Source of the DNA: Lactobacillus kimbladii
GTDB taxonomy: Bacteria; Bacillota; Bacilli; Lactobacillales; Lactobacillaceae
Direction of reading: 5' to 3'
Assembly (NCBI RefSeq): GCF_000970755.1
Contig: NZ_KQ034007.1
Span: forward strand, 510,240-574,239
DNA length: 64,000 nt
The notes beneath the pieces are model-generated. The model did not search any database, was not told the DNA's origin, and saw only the letters and a list, made by a program, of their open reading frames with translations. Below, piece by piece: positions 50,232 to 58,792 of this stretch (within the stretch, counting starts at the first letter, position 1; each line of letters opens with the position of its first letter). The translations under genes were made by a program, and so were the position numbers.

Positions 50232-51116
50232 ATGGCTAATCGACAAATTAATATTGAGAATCTAACTATGAAAGAAATTCTGATTGCAATGCGTCGCCTT
50301 GGTGGTCAGGTAACAAGACGTGAAATTTGTTCAGATATTCGTGACAATTCTGTCGCAATTTCTGAACAAGAAGTGAATGAAGTTAAGGTATCTAAGAAAA
50401 CTGGTAATAAGTATAAACCATTTGACTATACATTTAATTATGCAGTTATGTATTTAGTAAGAACTGGTTTTTTAACCGAAGATGATCATCAAGTAGAATT
50501 ATCTGAAAAAGGTCGTAAAGTTGATCTTGATACTTTTGATCCGGAAAAGGATGTTCGCCCCTTTTTAGAAGATAATGATTCTCAGGAATTAAAGAAAAAG
50601 AACTTGGCTGAAATTGATTCTGCTAAGGAAACTACGGATGAAGATACAGAAGAAGATCAGTGGAGACAAGATTTGCTAGATGCCCTGATGAAAATGAGTC
50701 CGAAAAAGTTTGAACTTTTTTGCCGTGGTTTACTTACCAAAATGGGAATTGACGTCGATAAGACGGTTGGCGTTAACTATGTGGCTGACGGTGGTCTTGA
50801 TGGTTTTGGCTATGTTCGTTCAAACGATTATCGGACTACCAGAGTAGCTCTGCAAGCAAAACGCTGGCAATCTAATGTGCCGGCACCTGAAATAGATAAG
50901 TTTCGCGGAGCAATGGATAAATACAACGCAGAATTTGGTATTTTTATTACTAATTCTGATTTTACTCGCGGTGCAATTAAGACGGCGCGTCAGGGCACAA
51001 GAATTATCACTTTGATTGATGGTGAGGAAATCTGTGACCTGGTGGCAAAATATAATTATTACGTGGAGCCTGTGACAACATATCGGTTGAAACCATTTTA
51101 TACAGAAAAAGATTAA
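50232..51116 (+). CDS. mrr: Mrr-like type IV restriction endonuclease
   Basis: This protein of 294 residues has an N-terminal winged-helix Mrr_N domain (residues 1-95), an acidic linker and a C-terminal Mrr_cat nuclease. The PD-ExK core reads GGLDG near residue 187 followed by LQAKRW near 207, with MSPKKFELFCRGLLTKMG ahead of it and FITNSDFTRGAIKTA behind. Mrr enzymes cut DNA carrying modified bases. TGGAGAT lies seven bases before the ATG. It follows the Abi_C gene by 42 bases and may be co-transcribed. Confidence 0.9.
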   Translation: MANRQINIENLTMKEILIAMRRLGGQVTRREICSDIRDNSVAISEQEVNEVKVSKKTGNKYKPFDYTFNYAVMYLVRTGFLTEDDHQVELSEKGRKVDLDTFDPEKDVRPFLEDNDSQELKKKNLAEIDSAKETTDEDTEEDQWRQDLLDALMKMSPKKFELFCRGLLTKMGIDVDKTVGVNYVADGGLDGFGYVRSNDYRTTRVALQAKRWQSNVPAPEIDKFRGAMDKYNAEFGIFITNSDFTRGAIKTARQGTRIITLIDGEEICDLVAKYNYYVEPVTTYRLKPFYTEKD

Positions 51117-51170
51117 ACAACCTTTACGTTAACTGATTTATCGTTATTGCTTTACAGATAAGGTGATACT

Positions 51171-51476
51171 ATGTCGACTATACAATTTGGAATTAGATTA
51201 GATAAGAAAGAAAAGCAAGAATTAGATGATAATGCCAAGCAAATCGGCTTGACGGCTGCTACGGCAGTTAAAATGCTTATCTCTCAGTTTAACCATGATA
51301 AAGGATTTAGTTATCCTGTAAATCGTAAAGAAACTGATACATCAGATACAAATTTACCTTCCGAAGTTGAAAAGGCTATAGTAATAGCTAAAGCTGAAGA
51401 GTTAGGATTGATTAAGGATAGTAGTATTAAAGTAGATAATCTAGATGATTGGAAAAAGCGGTGGACAGAAAATTAA
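51171..51476 (+). CDS. RelB/DinJ-family antitoxin
   Basis: This small protein of 101 residues has a ribbon-helix-helix N-terminus (IQFGIRLDKKEKQELDDNAKQIGLTAATAVKMLI), typical of RelB/DinJ, and a C-terminal tail ending DDWKKRWTEN that would bind a YafQ/RelE toxin. The toxin gene overlaps its end but is broken, so this antitoxin appears solitary now and may act only as an autorepressor. Confidence 0.85.
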   Translation: MSTIQFGIRLDKKEKQELDDNAKQIGLTAATAVKMLISQFNHDKGFSYPVNRKETDTSDTNLPSEVEKAIVIAKAEELGLIKDSSIKVDNLDDWKKRWTEN

Positions 51477-51772
51477 AATATGAAGTACGTTTTGAAAAAC
51501 CCTTGTAAAAAGGATGGATAATTTACAAAGTATTTTTAATCAATCTACTGTTGATACGATAGATTTAAGGATAACAATTAAAGATGCAGTTGCAATCATA
51601 ACTATGGAAAAAATATACTGATCACAAACTTTTGTGAGAAGTCTGGGGTGCATACTACGAAGTTCATGTTCTTAATGACTTACTAGTAATTTATTATCAA
51701 GTAGATACCAAAAAGCGTTTAAGGATGGTAACTATCACCAATCATAAGGAACTTCCTACTGGTAAGTTATGA
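51461..51772 (+). pseudogene. Broken YafQ/RelE-type toxin gene
   Basis: A GTG at 51461, overlapping the antitoxin end, reads DRKLKYEVRFEKPL and then meets a stop at 51506. Pieces follow in other frames, ending with YYEVHVLNDLLVIYYQVD and KKRLRMVTITNHKELPTGKL up to the stop at 51770-51772. These match the start and the C-terminal core of YafQ-like mRNA interferases. At least two frame changes and several stops make it inactive. Confidence 0.78.
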
Positions 51773-51813
51773 AGTAAGATTAAAAATAGCGTCTTTTAAG
51801 AAAATAACACCAA

Positions 51814-52299
51814 ATGAACAAAAACGGGACATTACATTACTTAGATCAACTTGGAATTAAATATGAAATAGTGGAACATCAAGCCGTTTATAATATGGCA
51901 GAAATGGAGCAGATTAAACTGCCACACCCTGAAGCAGATGCTAAAAATCTGTTTGTGAGGGATGACAAGAAACGTGACTACTACCTTTTGACGATTAAGG
52001 GCGATAAAAGAGTCAACTTACAGCAATTTCGTGAGGAAAATGGCACACGCAGACTTAGTTTTGCCTCTCCGCAAGATTTAAAAGAAAAATTGGGCTTGGA
52101 ACCGGGCTCCGTCACACCTTTAGGGTTGTTAAATGATTCTGAGCATCAAATATCCTTTTACCTTGACTCATATTTCAGTCAACAACCGAGAATTGCCGTT
52201 CATCTCAACGACAATACAGCTACTATTTGGTTAAAGCCGCAAGCTCTAATTCATTTCATAAAGGATTTGGGCAATCCTGTTAGGGTAGTAAAGATGTAA
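51814..52299 (+). CDS. YbaK/ProX-type aminoacyl-tRNA editing domain protein
   Basis: This stand-alone editing enzyme of 161 residues should hydrolyse mischarged Ala-tRNA(Pro) or a similar species. It has the order of the PrdX/ProXp subfamily: HQAVYNMAEME, ADAKNLFVRDDKKRDYYLL with the conserved Lys, GSVTPLGLLND and IWLKPQALIHFI. It is transcribed alone and marks the return to ordinary genes after the defence island. The exact tRNA cannot be decided from sequence. Confidence 0.88.
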   Translation: MNKNGTLHYLDQLGIKYEIVEHQAVYNMAEMEQIKLPHPEADAKNLFVRDDKKRDYYLLTIKGDKRVNLQQFREENGTRRLSFASPQDLKEKLGLEPGSVTPLGLLNDSEHQISFYLDSYFSQQPRIAVHLNDNTATIWLKPQALIHFIKDLGNPVRVVKM

Positions 52300-52318
52300 T
52301 TTTTATTCTGAGTATTAT

Positions 52319-52462
52319 AAAAGATGTGTGTGGGAAAAAAGTGCTCTTTGAAGTTAAATTAAAAAATTTCACAATTTAAAAAGACTGACAAATCAACGTT
52401 TTATTGACGTGATTTGTCAGCCTTTTTAGTTAAGTTAGAGTTTTTTCCCAGACACATCTTTT
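52319..52462. repeat. Nested inverted repeat (144 bp)
   Basis: An outer pair of 22-base arms (52319-52340 and 52441-52462, one mismatch, core AAGATGTGTGTGGGAAAAAA) encloses an inner terminator hairpin (52378-52428). The whole can fold into one long structure on either strand. It may be a MITE-like element or a composite terminator. Confidence 0.6.
52378..52428. terminator. Bidirectional terminator inside the nested repeat
   Basis: AAAAAGACTGACAAATCA pairs with TGATTTGTCAGCCTTTTT, between convergent genes. Confidence 0.8.
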
Positions 52463-52474
52463 TTATAGCAACTT

Positions 52475-53296
52475 TTAAATTTCCTTTTTTAATATTTCAG
52501 GTAGGACTTTTTCCTTGATGGAATTGCTATCAATTTTAGTATAAATTTCGTACCCGCGTGCTAACACATCGCACAGATAAAGTTGAGAAACCTGTCCGGC
52601 TACAGAACCAATATTTATAAATTCTCCCACTGCTGTTTGTAATTGAACGTCGCCTAAATTTGCTATGGGTGAGCTCAATTCATTAGAAATGGTAATGATT
52701 TTTGCCCCGTTCTTTTTAGCTAGTTTTAAAGAGTCATATGTATCTTTGGTATGACCCGAAAGAGATAGGCCAATAACAACATCTTTTTTTGTTAGTAATG
52801 AACTAATTTGTACTTGAATGTGTGGATCAACTTCGGCATGCGCTATTAGACCTATCCTTAACCATGTTTTAGCAAAATCTTTTGCTGACTCTCCGGAATG
52901 CCCTATGCCAAATAAATAGACTCGCTTGGCTTTAGCGAGTATCTTAACCGCTTTAAGTAAATTTTGGGGAAATAACAAACTTTTAGTTTTGTTGATTGAA
53001 TCGATTAATAAGTTTGCACTTTCAATATAAAAGTTACTATCCGCACTAGTGGCAGCCAATTTATTCTGCGAAATTGATTCTTGTGCTAAATAAATTTTTA
53101 GTTTAGAAAAGCCTGAAAAGCCAAGTTTCTTGCAAAGGCGAATAATGGTAGCATCGCTTGTGTCTGAAGCTATAGCCAATGATTTTATCGTATCGTAAAT
53201 TACTTGTTCTGCGTGACTAGCAATGTAATTAGCTAATTTTACTTCAGATTTGGTCAACTCTTTTTTGTTCTCATTAAATAATTGAATAAAATTCAT
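52475..53296 (-). CDS. RpiR/MurR-family regulator with SIS domain
   Basis: This transcription regulator of 273 residues has an N-terminal helix-turn-helix of the RpiR type (residues 1-75; DATIIRLCKKLGFSGFSKLKIYL) and a C-terminal SIS domain that binds phosphosugars (YLFGIGHSGESAKDFA, GLSLSGHTKDTYDSLKLAK). It is divergent from the nanE-PTS operon, so the expected ligand is an amino-sugar phosphate such as ManNAc-6-P or GlcNAc-6-P. Confidence 0.9.
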   Translation of the reverse strand: MNFIQLFNENKKELTKSEVKLANYIASHAEQVIYDTIKSLAIASDTSDATIIRLCKKLGFSGFSKLKIYLAQESISQNKLAATSADSNFYIESANLLIDSINKTKSLLFPQNLLKAVKILAKAKRVYLFGIGHSGESAKDFAKTWLRIGLIAHAEVDPHIQVQISSLLTKKDVVIGLSLSGHTKDTYDSLKLAKKNGAKIITISNELSSPIANLGDVQLQTAVGEFINIGSVAGQVSQLYLCDVLARGYEIYTKIDSNSIKEKVLPEILKKEI

Positions 53297-53346
53297 TTCT
53301 TAAAAAGCCTCTTTCGCTAATGAGTAAATTATATCATCCTTTTTCA

Positions 53347-53405
53347 AGAAAACGATTGCATTTCCCGCCAAAAAATAATATCATACTTTATGAAGCAAAA
53401 CTTCA
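53347..53405 (+). promoter_or_regulatory. nanE operon promoter with cre and inverted repeat
   Basis: TTGCAT (53356-53361) and TATCAT (53379-53384) are 17 bases apart. The -35 overlaps AGAAAACGATTGCA (53347-53360), close to the CcpA catabolite site. Just after the start point TGAAG and CTTCA (53391-53405) form an inverted repeat suited to the divergent RpiR regulator. Together they give sugar-specific control and glucose repression. Confidence 0.55.
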
Positions 53406-53435
53406 AAAAATAATATTAATGGAGTAAAAATACAC

Positions 53436-54137
53436 ATGGAAAAAGAAAAGTTCATTAATAAGATCCATAAGGGATTGATTGTTTCTTGCCAGGCTTTACC
53501 CGGAGAACCTTTGTATACTGAAAAAGGAGGGATAATGCCTCTTATGGCGAAGGCTGCTGAAGAAGCAGGTGCGGTAGGTATACGTGCAAATTCAGTCCGT
53601 GATATTAAAGAAATTCAAGCTACGGTTAGTTTACCTATAATCGGAATCATTAAAAAGGATTATCCCCCTGAAGAGCCGTACATTACACCAACGATGAAAG
53701 AAGTAGACGAATTAGTTGAAACCAAGGTTGATGTTATAGCTTTTGACTGCACTTTACGTCCTCGGCATGACGGACAAACCATTAATCAATTTATCAAAGA
53801 AGTTAAATTGAAATATCCGCATCAGTTAATGATGGCTGATATATCAAATTTTGAAGAAGCACAGAACGCTTATGAATGTGGCGTAGATTTTGTTGGTACT
53901 ACCTTGGCTGGTTATACAGCTGAAAGTGAAAACAAGTCTGGACCAGATTTTCAATTAATTAAAAAAATTGTGGATGCTGACCTGCCACTAATTGCAGAGG
54001 GTAAAATTCATACTCCAGCTGAATTAAAAAAGGTAATAGACCTTAATCCGCTTGGAATCGTAGTTGGTGGTGCTATTACCAGACCTCTGCAAATTGCTAG
54101 GACGTTCACTTCAGTATTTAAAAAAGGGAGAGAATAA
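53436..54137 (+). CDS. nanE: N-acetylmannosamine-6-phosphate 2-epimerase
   Basis: This TIM-barrel enzyme of 233 residues converts ManNAc-6-P to GlcNAc-6-P. Family segments are visible: [23 protein letters not shown] with the catalytic Lys, and [12 protein letters not shown] with the catalytic Glu. It is the first gene of an operon with a PTS permease and has no nanA lyase beside it. That suggests ManNAc or a related sugar is taken up directly and phosphorylated by the PTS. Confidence 0.93.
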   Translation: MEKEKFINKIHKGLIVSCQALPGEPLYTEKGGIMPLMAKAAEEAGAVGIRANSVRDIKEIQATVSLPIIGIIKKDYPPEEPYITPTMKEVDELVETKVDVIAFDCTLRPRHDGQTINQFIKEVKLKYPHQLMMADISNFEEAQNAYECGVDFVGTTLAGYTAESENKSGPDFQLIKKIVDADLPLIAEGKIHTPAELKKVIDLNPLGIVVGGAITRPLQIARTFTSVFKKGRE

Positions 54138-54138
54138 A

Positions 54139-56184
54139 ATGACTAAAAATAAGAGATTCACTGCAATTGGTCAGTGGTTTTCCCAATTAGGGCAAGCTTT
54201 CATGTTGCCAATTGCTATTTTGCCGGTTGCCGGTTTATTGTTAGGACTTGGCGGAGCTCTAACAAATGATGCGGCTGTTTCAGCTTTTCCAGTTTTAAAT
54301 CAAGTTTGGTTACAAAATACATTAAAAATAATGAATTTTGCTGGTAACGCAGTTTTTAGTAACTTGGCTTTAATCTTTTCGATTGGTTTGGCTGTTGGTT
54401 TAGCTAAAGGTGATAAGGGTACTGCCGGTTTAGCAGGTGGTGTAGCTTATCTTGTATATACTGCGACAATTTCCGGTTTGCTACAATTGTTTAACCCTAA
54501 AAATACAATTGACACCGGTGTTTTAGGTGCAATTGTAATTGGTTCCGTTGTTGCATACTTGCATAATCACTATCGTAAAATTCAATTGCCACAATTTTTA
54601 GGCTTTTTTGGCGGATCAAGATTCGTACCAATTATTTCTGCAATTGCTGCTATAGTTATCGGTGCAATATTTTACTTAATCTGGCCTCCAATTCAAGGTT
54701 GGCTGACTACTGCTGGACATGCAATTGCTGCAATGGGCAGTTTTGGTAGTTTCCTGTACGGATTTTTATTACGGCTGACTGGAGCCGTCGGTTTACATCA
54801 TACTATTTATCCGATGTTCTGGTATACGGCACTCGGTGGCACAGCAGAAGTAGCTGGAAAAACCGTTGTCGGAGCGCAAAATATTTTCTTTGCTCAATTA
54901 GCTGATCCGAATTTCCATGGTTTATTCACTTATGGTACTCGATTTTTCGCCGGACGTTTTGCAACCATGATGTTTGGCTTGCCTGGAGCTGCTTTAGCAA
55001 TGTATCTTTGCCTGCCAAAAGCTAACAGGAAAAAAGATGGGGGATTGTATCTTTCAGGTGGTCTTACTTCTTTTCTTACAGGTATTACCGAGCCTTTAGA
55101 ATATTCATTTCTATTTGTAGCTCCTTGGTTATATTTAATTCATTCATTTCTTGATGGTTGCTCATTCTATCTTGCAGATATTATGAACATTAGAATTGGT
55201 AATTCATTTTCTGGTGGATTAATAGATTATCTGTTGTTTGGTGTTTTGCAAGGAAAAGATAAAACCAACTGGCCTAATGTATTAATTATTGGAGTTATTT
55301 GGTTTTTCCTCTACTTCTTTGTTTTCACTTTTTGTATTAAAAAATTCCACGTCAATATTCCAGGAATGCAAACTGAAGTAGATAATGACGTTGAAAAAAC
55401 TGATCACAAATCAGGGAAAGCCACCAGTCTACATACAGAGTCTGAGCAAATTATTGCAGCTCTAGGTGGGGCTGAGAATATAAATACTATTTCTGCTTGT
55501 GCTACCAGATTAAGAATTTCACTTAACGATAACACTCAAGTTAATGAACCTGTATTTAAAAAATTAGGTTCTCCGGGTGTTTTAAAAGTTGCTGGTGGAC
55601 TTCAAATTATTTTTGGTGGTAAAGCTGACCTTTATAGTCAAGAAATAAATGATTTGCTAGCTCATCCTGAAAAAATAAATGAGACCACAACTAGCCAAGA
55701 TGCTGAAGATAATAAAATTAAAATTGAGTTTACTGCGCCCGTTAATGGTAAATTTAAATCTTTAGTTGATGTTGATGATGAAGTCTTTTCTAAAAAAATG
55801 ATGGGTGAAGGTTTTGCAATTGAACCAAGTGATCAACATGTTTTTAGTCCAGTAGAAGCTGAAGTTATTTCAATTTTTAAGACCAAGCATGCAATTGGGC
55901 TTAAAACGAAAGGCGGACTGGAAGTATTATTACATATGGGAATCGATACTGTTGATCTAGCAGGCAAACCGTTTACTATTAAAGTCAAAGAAGGAGATAA
56001 AGTTTCTCCGAAAACCGAGTTGGCAGAAGTTGATCTTGAACAAATTAAAGCAAGTGGCAAAAAGTCAACGATTATTACAGTAATTACAAATTCAATAGAT
56101 CATGTTATACAAGCAGGTAATGATGCCAAAACAGGCGATGAGATTCACGCTCAAGATAATGTTTATCACGCTTTAGTCAAATAA
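54139..56184 (+). CDS. PTS EIICBA permease, glucose/GlcNAc family
   Basis: This fused permease has 681 residues: EIIC (about 1-400, ten helices, LGQAFMLPIAILPVAG), EIIB with phospho-Cys454 in ISACATRLR, and EIIA with phospho-His599 in LLHMGIDTVDL. It imports and phosphorylates an N-acetylated amino sugar or hexose. Being two bases after nanE, ManNAc is the best guess, but GlcNAc or glucose cannot be excluded. GGGAGAG before the ATG at 54139 fixes the start. Confidence 0.85.
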   Translation: MTKNKRFTAIGQWFSQLGQAFMLPIAILPVAGLLLGLGGALTNDAAVSAFPVLNQVWLQNTLKIMNFAGNAVFSNLALIFSIGLAVGLAKGDKGTAGLAGGVAYLVYTATISGLLQLFNPKNTIDTGVLGAIVIGSVVAYLHNHYRKIQLPQFLGFFGGSRFVPIISAIAAIVIGAIFYLIWPPIQGWLTTAGHAIAAMGSFGSFLYGFLLRLTGAVGLHHTIYPMFWYTALGGTAEVAGKTVVGAQNIFFAQLADPNFHGLFTYGTRFFAGRFATMMFGLPGAALAMYLCLPKANRKKDGGLYLSGGLTSFLTGITEPLEYSFLFVAPWLYLIHSFLDGCSFYLADIMNIRIGNSFSGGLIDYLLFGVLQGKDKTNWPNVLIIGVIWFFLYFFVFTFCIKKFHVNIPGMQTEVDNDVEKTDHKSGKATSLHTESEQIIAALGGAENINTISACATRLRISLNDNTQVNEPVFKKLGSPGVLKVAGGLQIIFGGKADLYSQEINDLLAHPEKINETTTSQDAEDNKIKIEFTAPVNGKFKSLVDVDDEVFSKKMMGEGFAIEPSDQHVFSPVEAEVISIFKTKHAIGLKTKGGLEVLLHMGIDTVDLAGKPFTIKVKEGDKVSPKTELAEVDLEQIKASGKKSTIITVITNSIDHVIQAGNDAKTGDEIHAQDNVYHALVK

Positions 56185-56455
56185 ATCAAATTAGTAGATA
56201 AGATGATATTGGTTAGCAAAAGATTAGTCCTATGTTGATTGTGATTTTATTTTAGCCAGAATTAAAAAGATATATTTCTCAAGTTGGAGTATTTAAAAAT
56301 AATGTAAATTAAAAGCTATTTTGTTGATAAACCATACAGCTATTTGTTTGTATATATTAACTAAATAAATACCACTAAATTATTAACAAAAGGTAAATAT
56401 TTTTATTTATGAATGTAATTGGTTAAATTATATCAACTTTCATTGTAGAATCTTT

Positions 56456-56546
56456 TTCGTTGCCGTTAATCTCTGGTCAGGACTAGGGTATTGCTTTAAA
56501 AGCACCAAGAAATTAAGACCTGAACGCAGCCAATAATGGTAACGAA
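56456..56546. ncRNA. Unidentified candidate structured RNA
   Basis: A 13-bp closing stem (TTCGTTGCCGTTA 56456-56468 with TAATGGTAACGAA 56534-56546, two G-U pairs) encloses 65 bases that are visibly more GC-rich than the surroundings. Inside, CAGG can pair with CCTG and TGCTT with AAGCA. It fits no family I can name; GGTCAGGAC and GCAGCC recall SRP RNA but lack the tetraloop helix. No poly-T follows. The alternative is a tiny inverted-repeat element. Confidence 0.4.
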
Positions 56547-57183
56547 TCTGATGTTAAAAATATAGTTATTAGTTTAACCGTGACTTTAATTAAACAATTA
56601 CATCATTGTTAAATAAGTATCTTTCTTTCTTGTGTATAAATCTAATTTCTCAATAAAATGTTGTTTTAGTTAGAATAATTAATATTCATTTAATCATTAA
56701 ATGGTGATGGATTTCATCAGTTTAGTTTTTATTTGATTTTGCTAATATCTCATCAACGTTTAAATAAAATAGCGGATGATTAAAGCAAAAAGTTGAGGCT
56801 CTTGCCTTTTACATCTTTCAGGAAAAAGGATTGTTAGTTGATCAATTAAGCTAATACTAGTTACAAACTAGTAGAAAAAACGCATATGAGTAGGGATAGA
56901 TTAATTATTAGCATTCTGGCTTAACGACTAAAAACAGTGGTAATCAAAACTAATTTAAAGTCGTAATTGGAGGTGTGGCATCAAAGCGGTTATCGATTAC
57001 CTGTTACTAAAATTTTACCTAACATAAACTTAAAAAAGCAATATCATCAGGTTAAACAAAATAACTATTATAAAAACATCAGAAAAGTAAGGCTAAGATG
57101 ATAAATTTTTTACCATTCTTAGCCAAATAGTTAATGCTATACCCCCAAGAGAACTGCCGATTCTTCATTTTTACTTTATGGTG

Positions 57184-57212
57184 TTGACATAATTAATAAA
57201 TAATGATAAATT
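57184..57212 (+). promoter_or_regulatory. Promoter of the T-box leader
   Basis: TTGACA (57184-57189) and TAAATT (57207-57212) are 17 bases apart, giving a start near 57219, just ahead of the T-box stem I. Confidence 0.65.
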
Positions 57213-57218
57213 AAAAGT

Positions 57219-57492
57219 CAATTAAATAAACAACATCTTGCAAAGCAGAGTAACTATTTTGTTGCTGATAAAGAGAGCTGATATTTGGTGAAAATCAGTT
57301 AGCAGTAAGTAGTGAACATGGGCTTCTAATTGATGTCCATTGGTGATAATCAGCCAGTGGCGGAGTTGCATCCGTTATTTTTGCAAGCTATTGTTTGATA
57401 GTTAATGAGGTTTATTACGTGAGTAATAAATGAATAAAAGGTGGTAACGCGAGCACTCGTCCTTAAGAAGAAAAGGATGAGTGCTTTTTTTA
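57219..57492 (+). promoter_or_regulatory. T-box riboswitch with terminator
   Basis: Stem I is recognisable by AGAGTA (K-turn), AGAGAGCTGAT...GGTGAAAATCAG (upper hairpin) and GAAC on the 3' side. The T-box sequence GGTGGTAACGCG lies at 57440-57451, a slight change from GGTGGTACCGCG. A 13-bp terminator (57452-57464 with 57473-57485) ends in T7. An uncharged tRNA would favour the antiterminator and switch on the amidohydrolase gene. The specifier is unclear; GTA (Val) or AAG (Lys) fit best in the loop near 57318. Confidence 0.82.
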
Positions 57493-57516
57493 TACAAAAA
57501 TTTGGAGGTTTTTTAG

Positions 57517-58701
57517 ATGACTAAAACTGCTTATACTAACGTTAATTTGTTTAACGGGATTGATGATAAAATTCAATCTAATACCACGTTGGTGGTTGAT
57601 GATGAAAGCGGCAAGATTACCAAAATATGTGAGGGTATTGCACCTGAGGCTGATCAGACAGTAGATTTACAAAATAAATATGTGATTCCTGGTCTAATCA
57701 ATTGCCATACACATATTATTATGGATCCTTTGACCCCCGATGGTGGTAGTGAATCTGATGTGGTATCTTCTACGGTTCGTGCAGTAAAACATTTGCATGA
57801 TTTATTGAAATCTGGTGTCACCTATATTCGTGAATGCGGCAGCACGTACAATATAGATATTGCTCTTAATAATTTAATTAAGAAAAACAAATTAACTAAG
57901 GTACCAGAAATTGTGCCCGCAGGACACCCATTTTCTATGACTGGTGGACATGGTGATTTGCCTAACTTTGGTGTATTGGTTGATTCACCTGATGAGATGC
58001 GTAAGGCTGTTCGCCAGGGAATTAAAGCTGGTGCCAAAGCAATTAAAGTCATGGCCACAGGTGGCGTAATGACGGAAAACGATTCTCTTGATGATCCTCA
58101 ATTAAGTGAAGCTGAAATGCACGTTGCAGTAGAAGAAGCTCATCACAAAGGTTTAACTGTAGCGGCACATGCGGAGGGCAACCCAGGAATTTTGAATGCG
58201 ATTAAGGCTGGCGTTGACAGTATTGAACACGGCTTTTACGTTAATGACGAAGAAATTAAACTGATGATTGAAAAAGGAACATACTTAACCCCAACAATAG
58301 TTGGAGCTTGGGCATTCATCGAATATGCTCCTGGGAAAATTCCTGACTGGGAAATGAATAAAATTGCGGCTGCTTGGAAAGATTTGCGCGGCAACATTAC
58401 TAAGGCTAAAAATGCTGGTGTCAAAATTACTTTGGGCACTGATGCCGGCACACCATTTAATGACTTCACGATGACTCCTGAAGAATTGCCTTTACTAGTA
58501 GAACAAGGCTTTACTAATTTTGAAGCTTTAGAAACCAGCTATAATTCCGCTAAACTACTTAAAATTGCTGACGAATATGGTTCTTTAGAAGAAGGCAAAT
58601 ACGCTGACTTTTTGGTATTGGATGAAAATCCGTTAGAGAAGATCAGTGCGGTTGTCCAAAAAGACAAAGCGGTTTACAAAAAGGGTAAGAGAGCTTACTA
58701 A
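57517..58701 (+). CDS. Metal-dependent amidohydrolase (prolidase/imidazolonepropionase-like)
   Basis: This hydrolase of 394 residues belongs to the amidohydrolase superfamily. Metal-binding residues appear in order: GLINCHTHI (HxH), AIKVMATGG (bridging Lys), TVAAHAEG and IEHGFY (His), and LGTDAGTP (Asp). Relatives act on Xaa-Pro dipeptides, N-acyl amino acids or imidazolone rings. T-box control by an amino acid's tRNA suggests it releases an amino acid from a peptide or derivative. GGAGG lies just before the ATG. It is transcribed alone and ends in a terminator. Confidence 0.85.
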   Translation: MTKTAYTNVNLFNGIDDKIQSNTTLVVDDESGKITKICEGIAPEADQTVDLQNKYVIPGLINCHTHIIMDPLTPDGGSESDVVSSTVRAVKHLHDLLKSGVTYIRECGSTYNIDIALNNLIKKNKLTKVPEIVPAGHPFSMTGGHGDLPNFGVLVDSPDEMRKAVRQGIKAGAKAIKVMATGGVMTENDSLDDPQLSEAEMHVAVEEAHHKGLTVAAHAEGNPGILNAIKAGVDSIEHGFYVNDEEIKLMIEKGTYLTPTIVGAWAFIEYAPGKIPDWEMNKIAAAWKDLRGNITKAKNAGVKITLGTDAGTPFNDFTMTPEELPLLVEQGFTNFEALETSYNSAKLLKIADEYGSLEEGKYADFLVLDENPLEKISAVVQKDKAVYKKGKRAY

Positions 58702-58746
58702 AGAAAAGCAAATGATTTTGCAATTTCGAACAAGTGTTCAATAATA

Positions 58747-58777
58747 AAAGAAGCTACTGAAAAAGTAGCTTTTTTAT
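58747..58777 (+). terminator. Terminator after the amidohydrolase
   Basis: AAGCTACT (58751-58758) pairs with AGTAGCTT (58764-58771), with T residues after. It lies directly before the next gene. Confidence 0.8.
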
Positions 58778-58792
58778 TATGGGGGAGAAAAA

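Larger units (their letters stand above)
56185..57516. other. Long region without an intact gene
   Basis: These 1,332 bases contain the candidate RNA at 56456-56546, a hairpin GGCTAAGATG/CATTCTTAGCC at 57091-57124, and the T-box unit from 57184. The middle is AT-rich with only short broken frames. One readable stretch near 56967-57095 (WHQSGYRLPVTKILPN and on) may be debris of an old gene. Confidence 0.5.

Noticed and set aside
56456-56546. Small SRP RNA
   Set aside because: GGTCAGGAC and GCAGCC are present, but the GGAA tetraloop helix and correct spacing are missing.
56967-57098. Possible short protein in the long gap
   Set aside because: A readable run of about 44 codons has no start or ribosome site and is interrupted on both sides; at most gene debris.
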